A stretch of DNA of 64,000 nucleotides from an uncultured Acidimicrobiales bacterium (GTDB taxonomy: Bacteria > Actinomycetota > Acidimicrobiia > Acidimicrobiales > SZUA-35), in NCBI GenBank assembly GCA_938002965.1, contig CALKZY010000049.1, positions 44,084 to 108,083 on the forward strand, written 5' to 3'. Shown here one piece after another: positions 1 through 8,710 of the stretch. The notes beneath the pieces are model-generated. The model made no database searches, was not told where the DNA came from, and was given only the letters and a program-made list of their open reading frames with translations. How positions within the stretch are numbered: the first letter of the stretch is position 1; the number at the start of each line of letters is the position of its first letter. The translations under genes and the position numbers were made by a program.

Positions 1-120
1 CTCTCGACGCCCGTTGTGGTGAACCAGGACCCCGATTCGCTGGCCGGATGCGGTCACGATCTCGTGCCGGACCCCGACCCCGGGAAGCATGGTCTCGGTT
101 ACCTCGGTCATGACTCCCAT
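1..120 (-). CDS. KhtT-like cation/proton antiporter regulatory subunit, N-terminal part only
   Basis: The gene reads leftwards out of the window, so only about 40 N-terminal residues are visible. They include MLPGVGVRHEI and RIGVLVHHNGRRE. This pattern (LPG.GVR, a short basic strand, then V.H..GRRE) is typical of the N-terminus of TrkA-C/KhtT-type regulatory subunits of K+/H+ antiporters in actinobacteria. ATG codons at 120 and 111 and a GTG at 126 are possible starts, and no clear Shine-Dalgarno sequence separates them. The partner antiporter gene would be expected outside the window. The family call rests on a short fragment. Confidence 0.6.
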   Translation of the reverse strand, partial: MGVMTEVTETMLPGVGVRHEIVTASGQRIGVLVHHNGRRE

Positions 121-183
121 TCTCACTGGCAAACGGGCTAGCGCCTACTCGGGGCAGACAATTCAGCTGGTCAAGTCACCCGG

Positions 184-1731
184 TCAAGTCGATGCCGGCG
201 GGCCGGGAAGCTCATTCCACGGCGCCGGGGTCGGTTCCGGTCCTTCGGCCTTGTCTTGTCGACTTTTGCGGTCCCGCTTTTCGACGTACATGTCCTGGTC
301 GGCCCGACGCAGGACCTTGTCGAACGACTCGTTCGCGACACCCTGTGCTCGACCGACACTGGCGCCAATAGTCAACTGGAGAGTGGCAACGGCGATCGGC
401 TCCTCAATGACCCTCAACACGTCCAACCGCAATTGACCCAGACTTTCCCAATCGATGTCGTAAACCACTGCCACAAACTCGTCGCCACCAATTCGGGCCA
501 GGCGAACGTCATCGGGTACTGCCGAACGGAGCCGTCGGGCCACGATCTGCAACAGGGCGTCACCGATATCGTGCCCGTAGTCGTCGTTGACCGGTTTGAA
601 CCCGTCGAGGTCAACAAACAAGACGCCTTCGCCACCGCCCTCCTTCAGACTGTTGCGCAGGCCGTGGCGGTTGAGCAGCCCGGTCAACGTGTCATGGCGC
701 ACTCGGTGATCAAGCTCCTCCGACCATGCGGTCAAACGATTGACTTCGTTGGCGTTGGCGTAGGCGCGACGCATAGCTGTCGCCAGCACGTCAGCCGCCT
801 GAACCCGCCCGTCCTCCACCAACACCGTGTCGAACCACAAGCGAAGAACAGCGTGGCGGGGGTCGAGACGCAGACTAATCGCCGAGCCGTATCCGGCGTT
901 GTTCAAATCAACCCGTTCGGCCTGGCTTGACTGTTCGAGCTGTTCGGGAGAAGACAACAGCATGTCGGTGTAACTGTTCAACGGCCTGCCGGCGGCCAAG
1001 CGGAGGACCGGTTCGGCCGAGCTGACATCCCATAGTTCAGCTCGGGGCGCGTCAATCACCTGATCAATGGCGACCACAAGCCGGTCGATCTCGTCGAGTT
1101 CGCCGGCGGTCGACAGGAGTTGGACGTGCGACCCAACCCGTTGCAACCACGTTGTCTGGGTGTTGGCCCGGCGCTTCTCATCCACCAGGCGGGTCAACTG
1201 CCCGTGCAGTTGCTGCGACCAGCGGGCGACCGGCAGGCCGACCAATGCCACGGCCAGAAGTTGTTGCAATCCCACTGACAGCGAGGACTCGGTCGATGTC
1301 GGCAACAGTAACTGAACGCTGGTGTAGAGAACGACCATCGCCAGCCACGTACCGGCGGCGAACGAAGGCGAGATGGTTACGGCTCCCACCACCGGCACCA
1401 GCAACGCCACCCAGACCAGTGGCGTGGCTTCGACGTCGGCCAGCATGAGAACAGCCAACGCCATCATGGCGTCCATCGAGAGTTGAACAACAATGTGGTG
1501 CCGTTCGGCCGCCGTCAAGCGGGCAACCAGAACCAGATTGACCACCGCGGCGATACCCAGAAGGGCTCGAGTGTCGATGGGAAATCGCTCGGCTCCGCCA
1601 TCGAAGGTCACCAGCACCAGGACCACCAGGGAAAGGACGGCTCGGGGTAAACGAAGACCACTCCAAAGCGGCCGCGACGATAACGGCGACGCCGGCCCGT
1701 TCCCAGATTCGAGCTTGGTTTGGGTAGTCAA
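184..1731 (-). CDS. Membrane-bound diguanylate cyclase (GGDEF)
   Basis: Predicted to make cyclic di-GMP from two GTP. The N-terminal third holds several hydrophobic helices (from about residue 28 to 180), followed by a coiled/GAF-like sensor stretch (about 190-330) and a C-terminal GGDEF domain. The domain shows the phosphate/metal loop (LFVDLDGFKPVND), the DYGH.IGD motif and an intact RIGGDEF active site, so it should be catalytic. The RxxD inhibitory site five residues before GGDEF is absent (Pro and Val occupy the R and D positions), so product inhibition at that site is unlikely. The start shown is a TTG directly behind GAGGA and is uncertain. The gene is divergent from the sensor-like gene at 1774. 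Confidence 0.88.
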   Translation of the reverse strand: MTTQTKLESGNGPASPLSSRPLWSGLRLPRAVLSLVVLVLVTFDGGAERFPIDTRALLGIAAVVNLVLVARLTAAERHHIVVQLSMDAMMALAVLMLADVEATPLVWVALLVPVVGAVTISPSFAAGTWLAMVVLYTSVQLLLPTSTESSLSVGLQQLLAVALVGLPVARWSQQLHGQLTRLVDEKRRANTQTTWLQRVGSHVQLLSTAGELDEIDRLVVAIDQVIDAPRAELWDVSSAEPVLRLAAGRPLNSYTDMLLSSPEQLEQSSQAERVDLNNAGYGSAISLRLDPRHAVLRLWFDTVLVEDGRVQAADVLATAMRRAYANANEVNRLTAWSEELDHRVRHDTLTGLLNRHGLRNSLKEGGGEGVLFVDLDGFKPVNDDYGHDIGDALLQIVARRLRSAVPDDVRLARIGGDEFVAVVYDIDWESLGQLRLDVLRVIEEPIAVATLQLTIGASVGRAQGVANESFDKVLRRADQDMYVEKRDRKSRQDKAEGPEPTPAPWNELPGPPAST

Positions 1732-1773
1732 TCCTCAGCATCCACGTTTCGTTCCCTATCAATCGTCAACACG

Positions 1774-3135
1774 ATGGTGAATTTGACCGCTCCAGGAGTG
1801 AATTTGACCGCTCCGAGAGTGAATATGGGCGACAAACAGCCGATTGAAAAGGCAGTGCCTGAGCCAGACCGCATTGATCGCCCCCTCGACGGGGACTCCA
1901 CCGCTAAACGACAGTCGATAGCGGTGGCCATAATCGTCGCGGTATGCGCCACGTTGGTAGTGGCCATGGTCTTCTCCATGGCCGACCGAACCCGAGCGGT
2001 TGTCACCGACGTCAACGTTGTCCACGGCATCGATTTGGCGTCTTCTCTGGTCGACCGGATTACACACGGGATCGGTGCGGCGGCTCTGCTGTCCACCACC
2101 GATAGCGATCAAGCGCGAGAACGGCTGGCCGATGTCGCCGACGACCTTGTCATTGCCGAAGCCATCGTCGGCTCAGGCACCGCACCGGACATCGCCGAAC
2201 TGTCAGACTTCGTGACGACAGCATCACAAGCAACCGAGGGGATTCAAGCAGAACAAACCCCCCCAACTATTGATGCGCAGCTAGACCTTGTGGCCGAGCA
2301 ATCGGATGTCCTGACAGGCCGCTATGAAGAAATGACCGGTGAGCGCCTGGAATCCATCGAGCGGGCTGACCGGCTCCTGTCCCGCTTCGGAGCTCTCGGC
2401 GGCGGCGCAGTGGCGTTCGTGATACCGGTACTGGCCATCTATCTGCATCTTCGATTGCGAGACGGCGAACAGCGTGCTCACAACGCCACCATTACCTATC
2501 AGTGGCGCCTGACCACCACCGAGCGCCGATTGCGCCGGATCCTTGACCGACTGGCCTCGGGCCTCACGCTGCTTGAGCTCGACCCAGCGGCGGGGCGACG
2601 TCAGCTACGTGCAACTCTGACAGAAGGCAAAATCGAGCAAGGGCAGCTTCTTCTCAAACCCGAATCGGTTGACTTGAGTCAGGTTGTCGACGAAGAACCG
2701 GAGTTACCAGGACTACCGCGACGCTCGACCGGTCTGGCTGAGGCCCGATGCCTGGTGGACCCTGCCACGTTCAGAGCAGCACTGTCGACGATCGAGTCGA
2801 CCATGCTGGAAGCGGGAGCGAACGCCGTTGACATCGTCTTGAAGCCCGCAGCCCGGTCGGGGTCAGCCGAACTCTTCCTCGCCGCCGACGGTGCTCAACC
2901 GGCAAGTGTCAGCGACCCTCGCCTAGCCGGTGCCGTTCCGGTCATCCGAACGTTGTTGTCATCCGGCGGACTCGACCACACCATCGACGAGACGGGGTCG
3001 ACGTGGACGCTGCTGCTACCCATGGACCCCGCTGACCCAACGGTGAACACAGATTCATCTTCTGCCGACACGACTCGCTCCGACGACCCAATCGGCTCCG
3101 CAGCGGCGCTCGAAGTGGCTGCGGACCATACATGA
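1774..3135 (+). CDS. Membrane protein resembling a degenerate sensor histidine kinase
   Basis: One transmembrane helix lies near the N-terminus (SIAVAIIVAVCATLVVAMVF), followed by a roughly 150-residue helical extracytoplasmic domain and a second helix (FGALGGGAVAFVIPVLAIYL). The cytoplasmic part has the spacing of a histidine kinase (a helical dimerisation-like segment, then CLVDPATFRAALSTIESTML, then a C-terminal GG..... TWTLLLP strand). It lacks a recognisable phospho-acceptor His and the N and G boxes that bind ATP. It is probably a pseudokinase-like signalling protein. ATG 1774 or ATG 1825 could be the start; neither has a strong Shine-Dalgarno. Its stop overlaps the next gene as ATGA, so the two are translationally coupled. 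The family call is tentative. Confidence 0.55.
   Translation: MVNLTAPGVNLTAPRVNMGDKQPIEKAVPEPDRIDRPLDGDSTAKRQSIAVAIIVAVCATLVVAMVFSMADRTRAVVTDVNVVHGIDLASSLVDRITHGIGAAALLSTTDSDQARERLADVADDLVIAEAIVGSGTAPDIAELSDFVTTASQATEGIQAEQTPPTIDAQLDLVAEQSDVLTGRYEEMTGERLESIERADRLLSRFGALGGGAVAFVIPVLAIYLHLRLRDGEQRAHNATITYQWRLTTTERRLRRILDRLASGLTLLELDPAAGRRQLRATLTEGKIEQGQLLLKPESVDLSQVVDEEPELPGLPRRSTGLAEARCLVDPATFRAALSTIESTMLEAGANAVDIVLKPAARSGSAELFLAADGAQPASVSDPRLAGAVPVIRTLLSSGGLDHTIDETGSTWTLLLPMDPADPTVNTDSSSADTTRSDDPIGSAAALEVAADHT
1777..1818 (+). repeat. Two tandem 21-bp units in the divergent promoter region
   Basis: Two copies of a 21-bp unit (starting GTGAATTTGACCGCTCC) lie head to tail at 1777-1797 and 1798-1818, with a third partial copy beginning at 1819. 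They sit between the divergent GGDEF gene and the sensor-like gene. They are either a duplicated operator or, if the upstream ATG at 1774 is used, two heptapeptide repeats (VNLTAP plus G or R). Confidence 0.6.
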
Positions 3136-5051
3136 TCGATTCCCTCATCAGCCACACAACCCGCCGAAGGCTGCTGACTGTGGTTGGCCTCACTCTGGCG
3201 ATACACACCGGTGCCAATGTTGCCGTCGCCGCGGCCGACGATCATTTCGTGGTCGACACCGTTGGTGACACTGTCGACACCAACCCGGGCGACGGAGTCT
3301 GCGCCGACGCTGCAGGCAACTGCTCCTTGCGAGCTGCCATGGAAGAAGCCGAACAGGCCGCCGGGCCCGACACGATTACCTTCAACCTCACCGACGGAAC
3401 CGCCATCATCCTCGATGGCACCCTTGGGGCTCTACCGGAGATAACCGAACAGCTGACTGTCGACGCCACTGTTGATCCCTCCTTCCCCGACGACGGGCAG
3501 CCCGTCATCGAGGTGGACGCGACGTCCGTCATGTCCGATCCGGTGTTCGCTGTTGACGCCGCCGACTCCACAATTGTCGGGCTTGGCTTGATCGGCGGCA
3601 GCAACGGCGTCGCTATTACCGCCGACAATGTCGAGATTGGCAACATGGCCATCGGCCTGGCCGCCGGAGACGGAATCCTTCTCGGCAAGTTCGTGGCCGA
3701 CACCACGATCGTTGACAGTGTCATCGCCAACAACGGTGGGGCCGGCGTGGCGATGGTTCCCAACGCGGCCTCGGGTAACACCATCGTGGCCAACATCATC
3801 AGCAATAACGGGGGCCAGGCCATCGACTTGGGCGCCAACGGCCGCGTGGACACCGGCGGGGGTTCGGGCCCCAACGACCTACAGAGTTTCCCAGTGGTCA
3901 GTGCGGCCACCCAGACCGGTGGCTCGCTGGACGTGACATTCACGTTGGACAGCCCGTCCGGTGAGTACCGCATTGACCTGTTCTCGGTTGACAGCCCTGA
4001 CCCCGAAACCGGCAACGGCGAACTGGAGGTGTACCTGGGGTTTGTCGAGATCACGCTTGAAGCCGCCGGTGACACACTGACGACAACCGTTGCTGTCCCC
4101 ACCGATGTTGCCATCAACCTGGTTACAGGTACGGCAACATCATGTGTGAGCGATTGCCGCGACCTTGGTTCTACCAGTGAGGCCGGGCCGGCGGTCACCA
4201 TGGTTGTCGTCAAGCCGCCCGAGACGACAACCACCTCCACCCCGACCTCCACAACATCAACATCAACATCAACATCAACATCAACATCGACATCGACATC
4301 GACATCGGCGTCGGCGAGCACGACAGCTTCGACCTCGACATCGACCACATCAACGTCGGCGAGCACGGCAACTTCGAGCTCGTCACCAACCACCACCACG
4401 ACAGCATCGACCTCGGCACCAACCACCACAGCAACAAGCATCACGGCAACAAGCACGAGCGAAACCACTTCGACGCCCTCCACGACCGCGACCACGACGA
4501 CCGTAGCCACGACCACACTTGCTGGTGGTGTTGGCGATGCGCCGGAGAATCTGGCCTTTGCCGAAGGTGAGGGCGAACCCGACGACGGGAGTGGAGGTGA
4601 CAATGCCGCGGCGTCCGAAGCCCAGCTCAGCGAAACCGTTGATGAGGCGGCTCTGAAACAAGCGGCCGCCGCTCTGCTGTCCGCCGGACAGGACCCAACA
4701 CCGGCTGCCACCGACGGTGACTCCGAAGACTCGATCGGGAGCGGGCTATTGAAGTTCCTGTTGGCAATCGCCGAGATGGTTCAGAACGCCCGACCTCCAC
4801 TGTGGCCGTACTACATGGCGGCCATGTTGTTGGTCAGTCTTGAGTTCTTGGCTTGGTGGATCGTGCCACGCCGGCGCTACTTCATCGCCGACAACGCCGT
4901 CGGAGTAACACTCGGCGGACAACTGGCTCGTGCGAGCTCCGGCCCGTACTGGGGTCGATCACATCAGCGCAATAGCTCGACAGTTCCTCTTGAAGGGCCG
5001 GAGGGAATCGTCGACGTCGTGGCCAAGTCCGACGTGGCGCTAAGGCGATAG
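3132..5051 (+). CDS. CSLREA-type secreted beta-helix protein with Ser/Thr stalk and C-terminal membrane anchor
   Basis: A signal peptide (RRRLLTVVGLTLAIHTGANV) is followed by VDTVGDTVDTNPGDGVC and CSLRAA (residues 64-69), the hallmark of CSLREA-domain secreted proteins. Next come repeats typical of a right-handed beta-helix (NVEIGNMAIGL, NTIVANIISNNGGQAIDLG). From about residue 355 to 475 the protein is almost pure Ser/Thr/Ala with STSTSTST runs, a likely stalk or glycosylated spacer. A transmembrane helix (YYMAAMLLVSLEFLAWWIV) near residue 565 is followed by RRR and a short cytoplasmic tail. It is likely a cell-surface protein of unknown ligand. Its ATG overlaps the stop of the sensor-like gene, suggesting a shared signalling or surface role. 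Confidence 0.75.
   Translation: MIDSLISHTTRRRLLTVVGLTLAIHTGANVAVAAADDHFVVDTVGDTVDTNPGDGVCADAAGNCSLRAAMEEAEQAAGPDTITFNLTDGTAIILDGTLGALPEITEQLTVDATVDPSFPDDGQPVIEVDATSVMSDPVFAVDAADSTIVGLGLIGGSNGVAITADNVEIGNMAIGLAAGDGILLGKFVADTTIVDSVIANNGGAGVAMVPNAASGNTIVANIISNNGGQAIDLGANGRVDTGGGSGPNDLQSFPVVSAATQTGGSLDVTFTLDSPSGEYRIDLFSVDSPDPETGNGELEVYLGFVEITLEAAGDTLTTTVAVPTDVAINLVTGTATSCVSDCRDLGSTSEAGPAVTMVVVKPPETTTTSTPTSTTSTSTSTSTSTSTSTSTSASASTTASTSTSTTSTSASTATSSSSPTTTTTASTSAPTTTATSITATSTSETTSTPSTTATTTTVATTTLAGGVGDAPENLAFAEGEGEPDDGSGGDNAAASEAQLSETVDEAALKQAAAALLSAGQDPTPAATDGDSEDSIGSGLLKFLLAIAEMVQNARPPLWPYYMAAMLLVSLEFLAWWIVPRRRYFIADNAVGVTLGGQLARASSGPYWGRSHQRNSSTVPLEGPEGIVDVVAKSDVALRR
4246..4312 (+). repeat. Hexanucleotide microsatellite inside the Ser/Thr stalk
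   Basis: The Ser/Thr stalk is encoded by near-perfect six-base repeats (ACATCA, drifting to ACATCG), giving alternating Ser-Thr. Gain or loss of whole units would keep the reading frame while changing stalk length. Confidence 0.8.
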
Positions 5052-5172
5052 GCCACGTCGAGATCTGATCCTCTATGGCGCCCGTGCGATGGTTGGACTG
5101 GTGACATCACCCGGCGGAATTCGCTGGCGACGTGGACTAGTGTTGACCGTGCGGGCACTGAGGAGCGACTAC

Positions 5173-6156
5173 ATGCTTGTTCAGTCCATGAGTCGGGGGA
5201 TGGAATCCATCGGACCGATCTCCACCAACGGAGTCCAACCCGAACAACCGGGCCAATCCGACGCCCTGGCCGGAGCAATCTACGATCAAATGCGAGCCGA
5301 GTTCTTCGTAGCCGGTCCGTTCGTTCTCCACCACGAGATCCCGGAATTGTTGGCCGCCGCCTGGACCCTCGTTCGCGAGACGCTCTTGGTTGGTGAAGCC
5401 AACCGAGGACAAAAGGAGATCGTGGCCTGGGCCGTGTCGCAAGGCAACAGGTGCTCGTTCTGCGTCGACACTCACGGAAGGGCAAAGGCCGCAGCTAAAG
5501 CCGATGACACGCTGCTGGAGCGCTGGGCCCGATCGTCTACCTCGGCCGACGGTGTGTCCGAGGTCGCGGCGCCCTCCGACCTTGACCGGCACCGAGCCGA
5601 ATACCTGGGAACGCTCACCGCTTTCCACTATTTGAACCGGATGGCCAACGTCTTGCTGAGCGACAAAGCGGATCCGGCACCGGGCGTCATCAATTGCATG
5701 ACCCGGTCGATGGCCAAGGTAATGATGGGCGGGATCCTTAACAAGGGCGTCGGCCTGGTGCCCGGAGAGTCTCTACCGTTGCTGCCTGAACACGACTCCA
5801 TCACGGCTTGGCGGCCAGGTTGGGCCGCAGATTCTGCGACGGTTCTATCGGCCATGGCCGGATGGTCGACCGTCATCGAGAACGAGGCGGCCGAACGGTT
5901 CGCACCCACCCTGCTAGCAATGTTGGGCAACCGGTTCGCCCGCTGGGACGGCGAACCACAACCCCGTGAGTTCGCCAACATGGAGCCACTGGCCCGGCTA
6001 GCGGTGTTGACGGTTGAAGCGCCGCATCGAGTCACCACAGACGACGTGGATGCCTCCATCGCCGCAAGCTCGTCAGCCGACACATTGGCCATGGTGGCCT
6101 GGGCCGCTCAGCGTGCGGCTCGGCGATGCGCCGGGTGGGCCAACATCGACGGCTGA
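5173..6156 (+). CDS. AhpD-like / carboxymuconolactone decarboxylase family protein
   Basis: The N-terminal half contains NRCSFCVDTHGRAKA, the CxxCxxxH motif of AhpD-like proteins, whose two cysteines and nearby histidine act in thiol peroxidase-type chemistry. The rest is helical and Ala-rich, and at about 327 residues it is nearly twice the length of a single AhpD domain. ATG 5173 is chosen because AGGAG lies seven bases upstream; longer in-frame starts lack this. It is followed 55 bases later by a nitroreductase gene in the same direction, so the pair may handle oxidative or electrophile stress together. Substrate unknown. Confidence 0.75.
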   Translation: MLVQSMSRGMESIGPISTNGVQPEQPGQSDALAGAIYDQMRAEFFVAGPFVLHHEIPELLAAAWTLVRETLLVGEANRGQKEIVAWAVSQGNRCSFCVDTHGRAKAAAKADDTLLERWARSSTSADGVSEVAAPSDLDRHRAEYLGTLTAFHYLNRMANVLLSDKADPAPGVINCMTRSMAKVMMGGILNKGVGLVPGESLPLLPEHDSITAWRPGWAADSATVLSAMAGWSTVIENEAAERFAPTLLAMLGNRFARWDGEPQPREFANMEPLARLAVLTVEAPHRVTTDDVDASIAASSSADTLAMVAWAAQRAARRCAGWANIDG

Positions 6157-6211
6157 CCTGATCCGCCACTCGGATTGGCGCGCAAGCACCCCCAGCGACT
6201 ACTTGTGAGAC

Positions 6212-6877
6212 ATGAATGTCACGGAGGCGTTGACCAGCCGTTACTCGGTGCGGGGCTACCTACCTGAGCCGGTGCCGGACAACGTGATACAAGAAGTGTT
6301 CGACCTGGCCCGCTTGGCCCAGTCAGGTACCAACAGCCAGCCATGGCACATCGCCGTGGTCAGTGGTGACGCCTGCGACGAGCTGCGACGACGACTGTGC
6401 AATCGATTCGACTCCGGCGACCGGGGAAAGCGCGACTTCCCTCTGCCCACCGAGCGGCTGCCCGACGAGCTGATGGACCGGCGACGGGCGTGTGGCTATT
6501 CCTACTATTCGACGATGGGTATCGAACGATCCGATCGAAAAGGGCGAGCGACTATCGCCCGCAAGAACTTCGAGCTGTTTGGAGCTCCGCACGCTGCCTT
6601 CTTCTCTATGCCTCGGGTGCTCGGCTTGTCCAGTGCCGTTGACATGGGCATCCTTCTGCAAACCGTGACTCTTCTCATGGTCGAACGAGGACTCGGTTCA
6701 ATCGCTCAGGGAGCGTTGGCCCAGTACCCCGACACAGCCCGGGAAGTGGCTGACATCCCGGAGGACAACGGCATCATGTTCGGAGTGTCGTTTGGCTACG
6801 TCGACGACGATGCCCACATCAACACTGTCCGGATGCCACGAGAACCCCTCGAAGCCATCACCAGCTTCGTAGCCTAA
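6212..6877 (+). CDS. Nitroreductase family FMN-dependent oxidoreductase
   Basis: Length (221 residues) and sequence match the nitroreductase fold: TSRYSVRGYLPEPVP at the start (the basic S/RR.F FMN-binding region), LAQSGTNSQPWH (the P-S-x-x-N-x-Q-P-W type FMN loop) and a C-terminal GYVDDDAHIN segment. Such enzymes use NAD(P)H to reduce nitro groups, quinones or enones. It lies just downstream of the AhpD-like gene on the same strand. The exact substrate cannot be inferred. Confidence 0.87.
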   Translation: MNVTEALTSRYSVRGYLPEPVPDNVIQEVFDLARLAQSGTNSQPWHIAVVSGDACDELRRRLCNRFDSGDRGKRDFPLPTERLPDELMDRRRACGYSYYSTMGIERSDRKGRATIARKNFELFGAPHAAFFSMPRVLGLSSAVDMGILLQTVTLLMVERGLGSIAQGALAQYPDTAREVADIPEDNGIMFGVSFGYVDDDAHINTVRMPREPLEAITSFVA

Positions 6878-6900
6878 GTTCAAGCCACAAAAACTACGAG

Positions 6901-7689
6901 CTACTCGGCTGGACCGCCCGAACCTCGAGTACCGATGATCAAGCCAAGCATGGCTTCAGCCGTGGTACGCCATTGTTCCTCGGCGGTAACGGATGCGTCG
7001 TTGTCGCCGCCCTGGATGCCGTAGTCGCCGAACTGGGCATGGTTGCCACCTTCGATGGGGACAAACCGAGCGCGCTCTGGAAGCGCATCCCGACTGCCGT
7101 CGAGTTCGTCGTCGGACACTAAACCATCATTGGTGCCATACACCGACAACACATTCATGTTGGAGTCCGACAGATCGGTCCCGCCAGCCGGATAGGCGGC
7201 CAGCAGAACAAGGCCGGCCACATCGTCGCGATGGCCGTCAGCGTAGGAGGCAGCCATCGCCCCACCCAACGAATGCCCGCCTACAAACCACCGTTGGATC
7301 TTCGGATGATCTGCGATGACACTGTCGGCCACGTTCGGTTCGAGGACGGCCAGGTTGAGCCGAACGTCGGGGACGATCACTTGATAGCCGGCTTCAGCGA
7401 TGGGGCGGGCCAACACGGCGTAGCTGGCCGGATCGACTCGACCACCGGGGTAGAGAATCAATCCGGTGCTGGACGGCTGCGTCGGGGTGAACACCCAGCC
7501 GTCGTCTTCGGTGACCGTCACCACCGAGTCACTGGTCAATGCTCGTTCAGCCACCGGGCCAATGTCGGGAGTGGATGAAGCCCAGATCACGAATCCGCCG
7601 ATAAGCAGAGCCACCAAACCCAAGACCGACAGAAAGGCCAGCCGTAGCCGTCGCCGTCGGCCCGCTCGGGGGCTTGAGTCATCAATCAC
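6901..7689 (-). CDS. Membrane-anchored alpha/beta hydrolase
   Basis: A basic N-terminus (RAGRRRRLRL) and one transmembrane helix (FLSVLGLVALLIGGFVIWAS) anchor the protein. The outer domain has the alpha/beta hydrolase pattern: the GGHSLGGAMA nucleophile elbow, a VYGTNDGLV acid segment and EGGNHAQFGDYG with the catalytic His. It resembles the dienelactone-hydrolase-like extracellular hydrolases of actinobacteria. The start is GTG at 7689. It converges on the nitroreductase gene, and the 250-bp gap on its other side holds the promoter region of the FAS1 gene. Confidence 0.83.
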   Translation of the reverse strand: MIDDSSPRAGRRRRLRLAFLSVLGLVALLIGGFVIWASSTPDIGPVAERALTSDSVVTVTEDDGWVFTPTQPSSTGLILYPGGRVDPASYAVLARPIAEAGYQVIVPDVRLNLAVLEPNVADSVIADHPKIQRWFVGGHSLGGAMAASYADGHRDDVAGLVLLAAYPAGGTDLSDSNMNVLSVYGTNDGLVSDDELDGSRDALPERARFVPIEGGNHAQFGDYGIQGGDNDASVTAEEQWRTTAEAMLGLIIGTRGSGGPAE

Positions 7690-7877
7690 GCTGACCCAGT
7701 CCAGTTGCCGTCATCAATCCGCCTATCACTTGGTGGTGTCGCCAGTATTAGTGCTCAACTAGCGGCGGTCAAGCACGAGCCCAAACCCGCGGTAACAAGG
7801 GATAGATGCACTATTGGTCGGATTTTGCTGTGAAACCTGACCCGCAGGCAGCGCATCTCCCGCCAGTTCGCCGCCGT

Positions 7878-7883
7878 TATAAT
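7878..7883 (+). promoter_or_regulatory. Candidate -10 box upstream of the FAS1 lipoprotein gene
   Basis: A perfect TATAAT hexamer stands in otherwise GC-rich intergenic DNA, about 57 bases before the ATG at 7940. No convincing -35 box is seen at 16-18 bases. Confidence 0.35.
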
Positions 7884-7939
7884 TACAACATCCGGAAAAG
7901 CTCTGGACCACACATTCAACACTTGGGAGAGTGATTCGA

Positions 7940-8614
7940 ATGACCCGCAATAACAAGACCGCTATGAAATTTGGAGCGCCGATGCTGGCGCTGGCTCTCG
8001 GGCTCGCCGCTTGCGGTGATGCATCCGAGGAAGCAGTTGAGTCGGTTGATGCCGTCACCGATGCCGCCGAGGAAGTAGTCGAAGAGGCCATGGAAGACGA
8101 AGACGCCATGGAAGATGACGCCATGGAAGACGAAGACGCCATGGAAGACGAAGACCACAGCGAAGACGCCATGGAAGATGACGCCATGGCCGATCTCCCG
8201 GCCACCGTTGTTGACATCGCCGCTTCCAGCGACGACTTCTCAACCTTGGTTGCCGCTGTGACCGAAGCCGGCCTGGTCGAGACCCTGCAAGGTGAGGGTC
8301 CGTTCACCGTGTTCGCCCCAACCAACGCCGCCTTCGAGCAGGCTCTGACTGACCTCGGCATCACCGCCGAGGAACTGCTGGCCCGTGAAGACTTGGCCGA
8401 CATCCTCACCTACCACGTGGTTCCCGGCAAGATCATGGCCGCTGACGCCATCGCCGCTGACGGCACCGAAGTAGCCACCGTTCAAGGTGACACCATCGCC
8501 GTGAGCGTTGTCGACGGCAACGTCATGATCGACGGCGCCACCGTCACCACCGCTGATCTGGAAGCCCAGAACGGCGTGGTCCATGTCATCGACTCGGTTA
8601 TCCTCCCTGGCTAG
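7940..8614 (+). CDS. Fasciclin (FAS1) domain lipoprotein
   Basis: A lipoprotein signal peptide ends in the lipobox LAAC. An extremely acidic spacer follows, built from repeats of AMEDD/AMEDED. The C-terminal 135 residues are one FAS1 domain with its H1 (GPFTVFAPTNAAFEQ), the YHVVPGKI segment and the H2 region ending VVHVIDSVILPG. FAS1 proteins act in adhesion. The start at ATG 7940 is preferred over GTG 7931 because GGGAGA lies nine bases before it. A strong hairpin terminator follows. It resembles the widespread single-FAS1 secreted proteins of actinobacteria. Confidence 0.9.
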   Translation: MTRNNKTAMKFGAPMLALALGLAACGDASEEAVESVDAVTDAAEEVVEEAMEDEDAMEDDAMEDEDAMEDEDHSEDAMEDDAMADLPATVVDIAASSDDFSTLVAAVTEAGLVETLQGEGPFTVFAPTNAAFEQALTDLGITAEELLAREDLADILTYHVVPGKIMAADAIAADGTEVATVQGDTIAVSVVDGNVMIDGATVTTADLEAQNGVVHVIDSVILPG

Positions 8615-8637
8615 CGTTAGCCACTGAGTCGCCCGAG

Positions 8638-8676
8638 AGAGGTGCCGTCTGACCGTTCGGTCAGGTCGGCACCTCT
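8638..8676. terminator. Bidirectional hairpin terminator
   Basis: AGAGGTGCCG at 8638-8647 pairs with CGGCACCTCT at 8667-8676, with further pairing inside (CTGACC with GGTCAG) around a GTTC-type loop, and TTTCG follows. It lies between the convergent FAS1 and homocysteine methyltransferase genes and can serve both. Confidence 0.8.
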
Positions 8677-8710
8677 TTCGCGTTCGCCCTCAGGTCGAAC
8701 CGAGGTTGGT

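Noticed and set aside
256..930. 224-codon frame opposite the GGDEF gene
   Set aside because: Shadow of a clear GGDEF coding region; no domain.
3242..4711. Open frame of 489 codons on the minus strand opposite the CSLREA gene
   Set aside because: It is the antisense of the Ser/Thr microsatellite and beta-helix repeats, giving Val/Asp runs; no start signal or domain.
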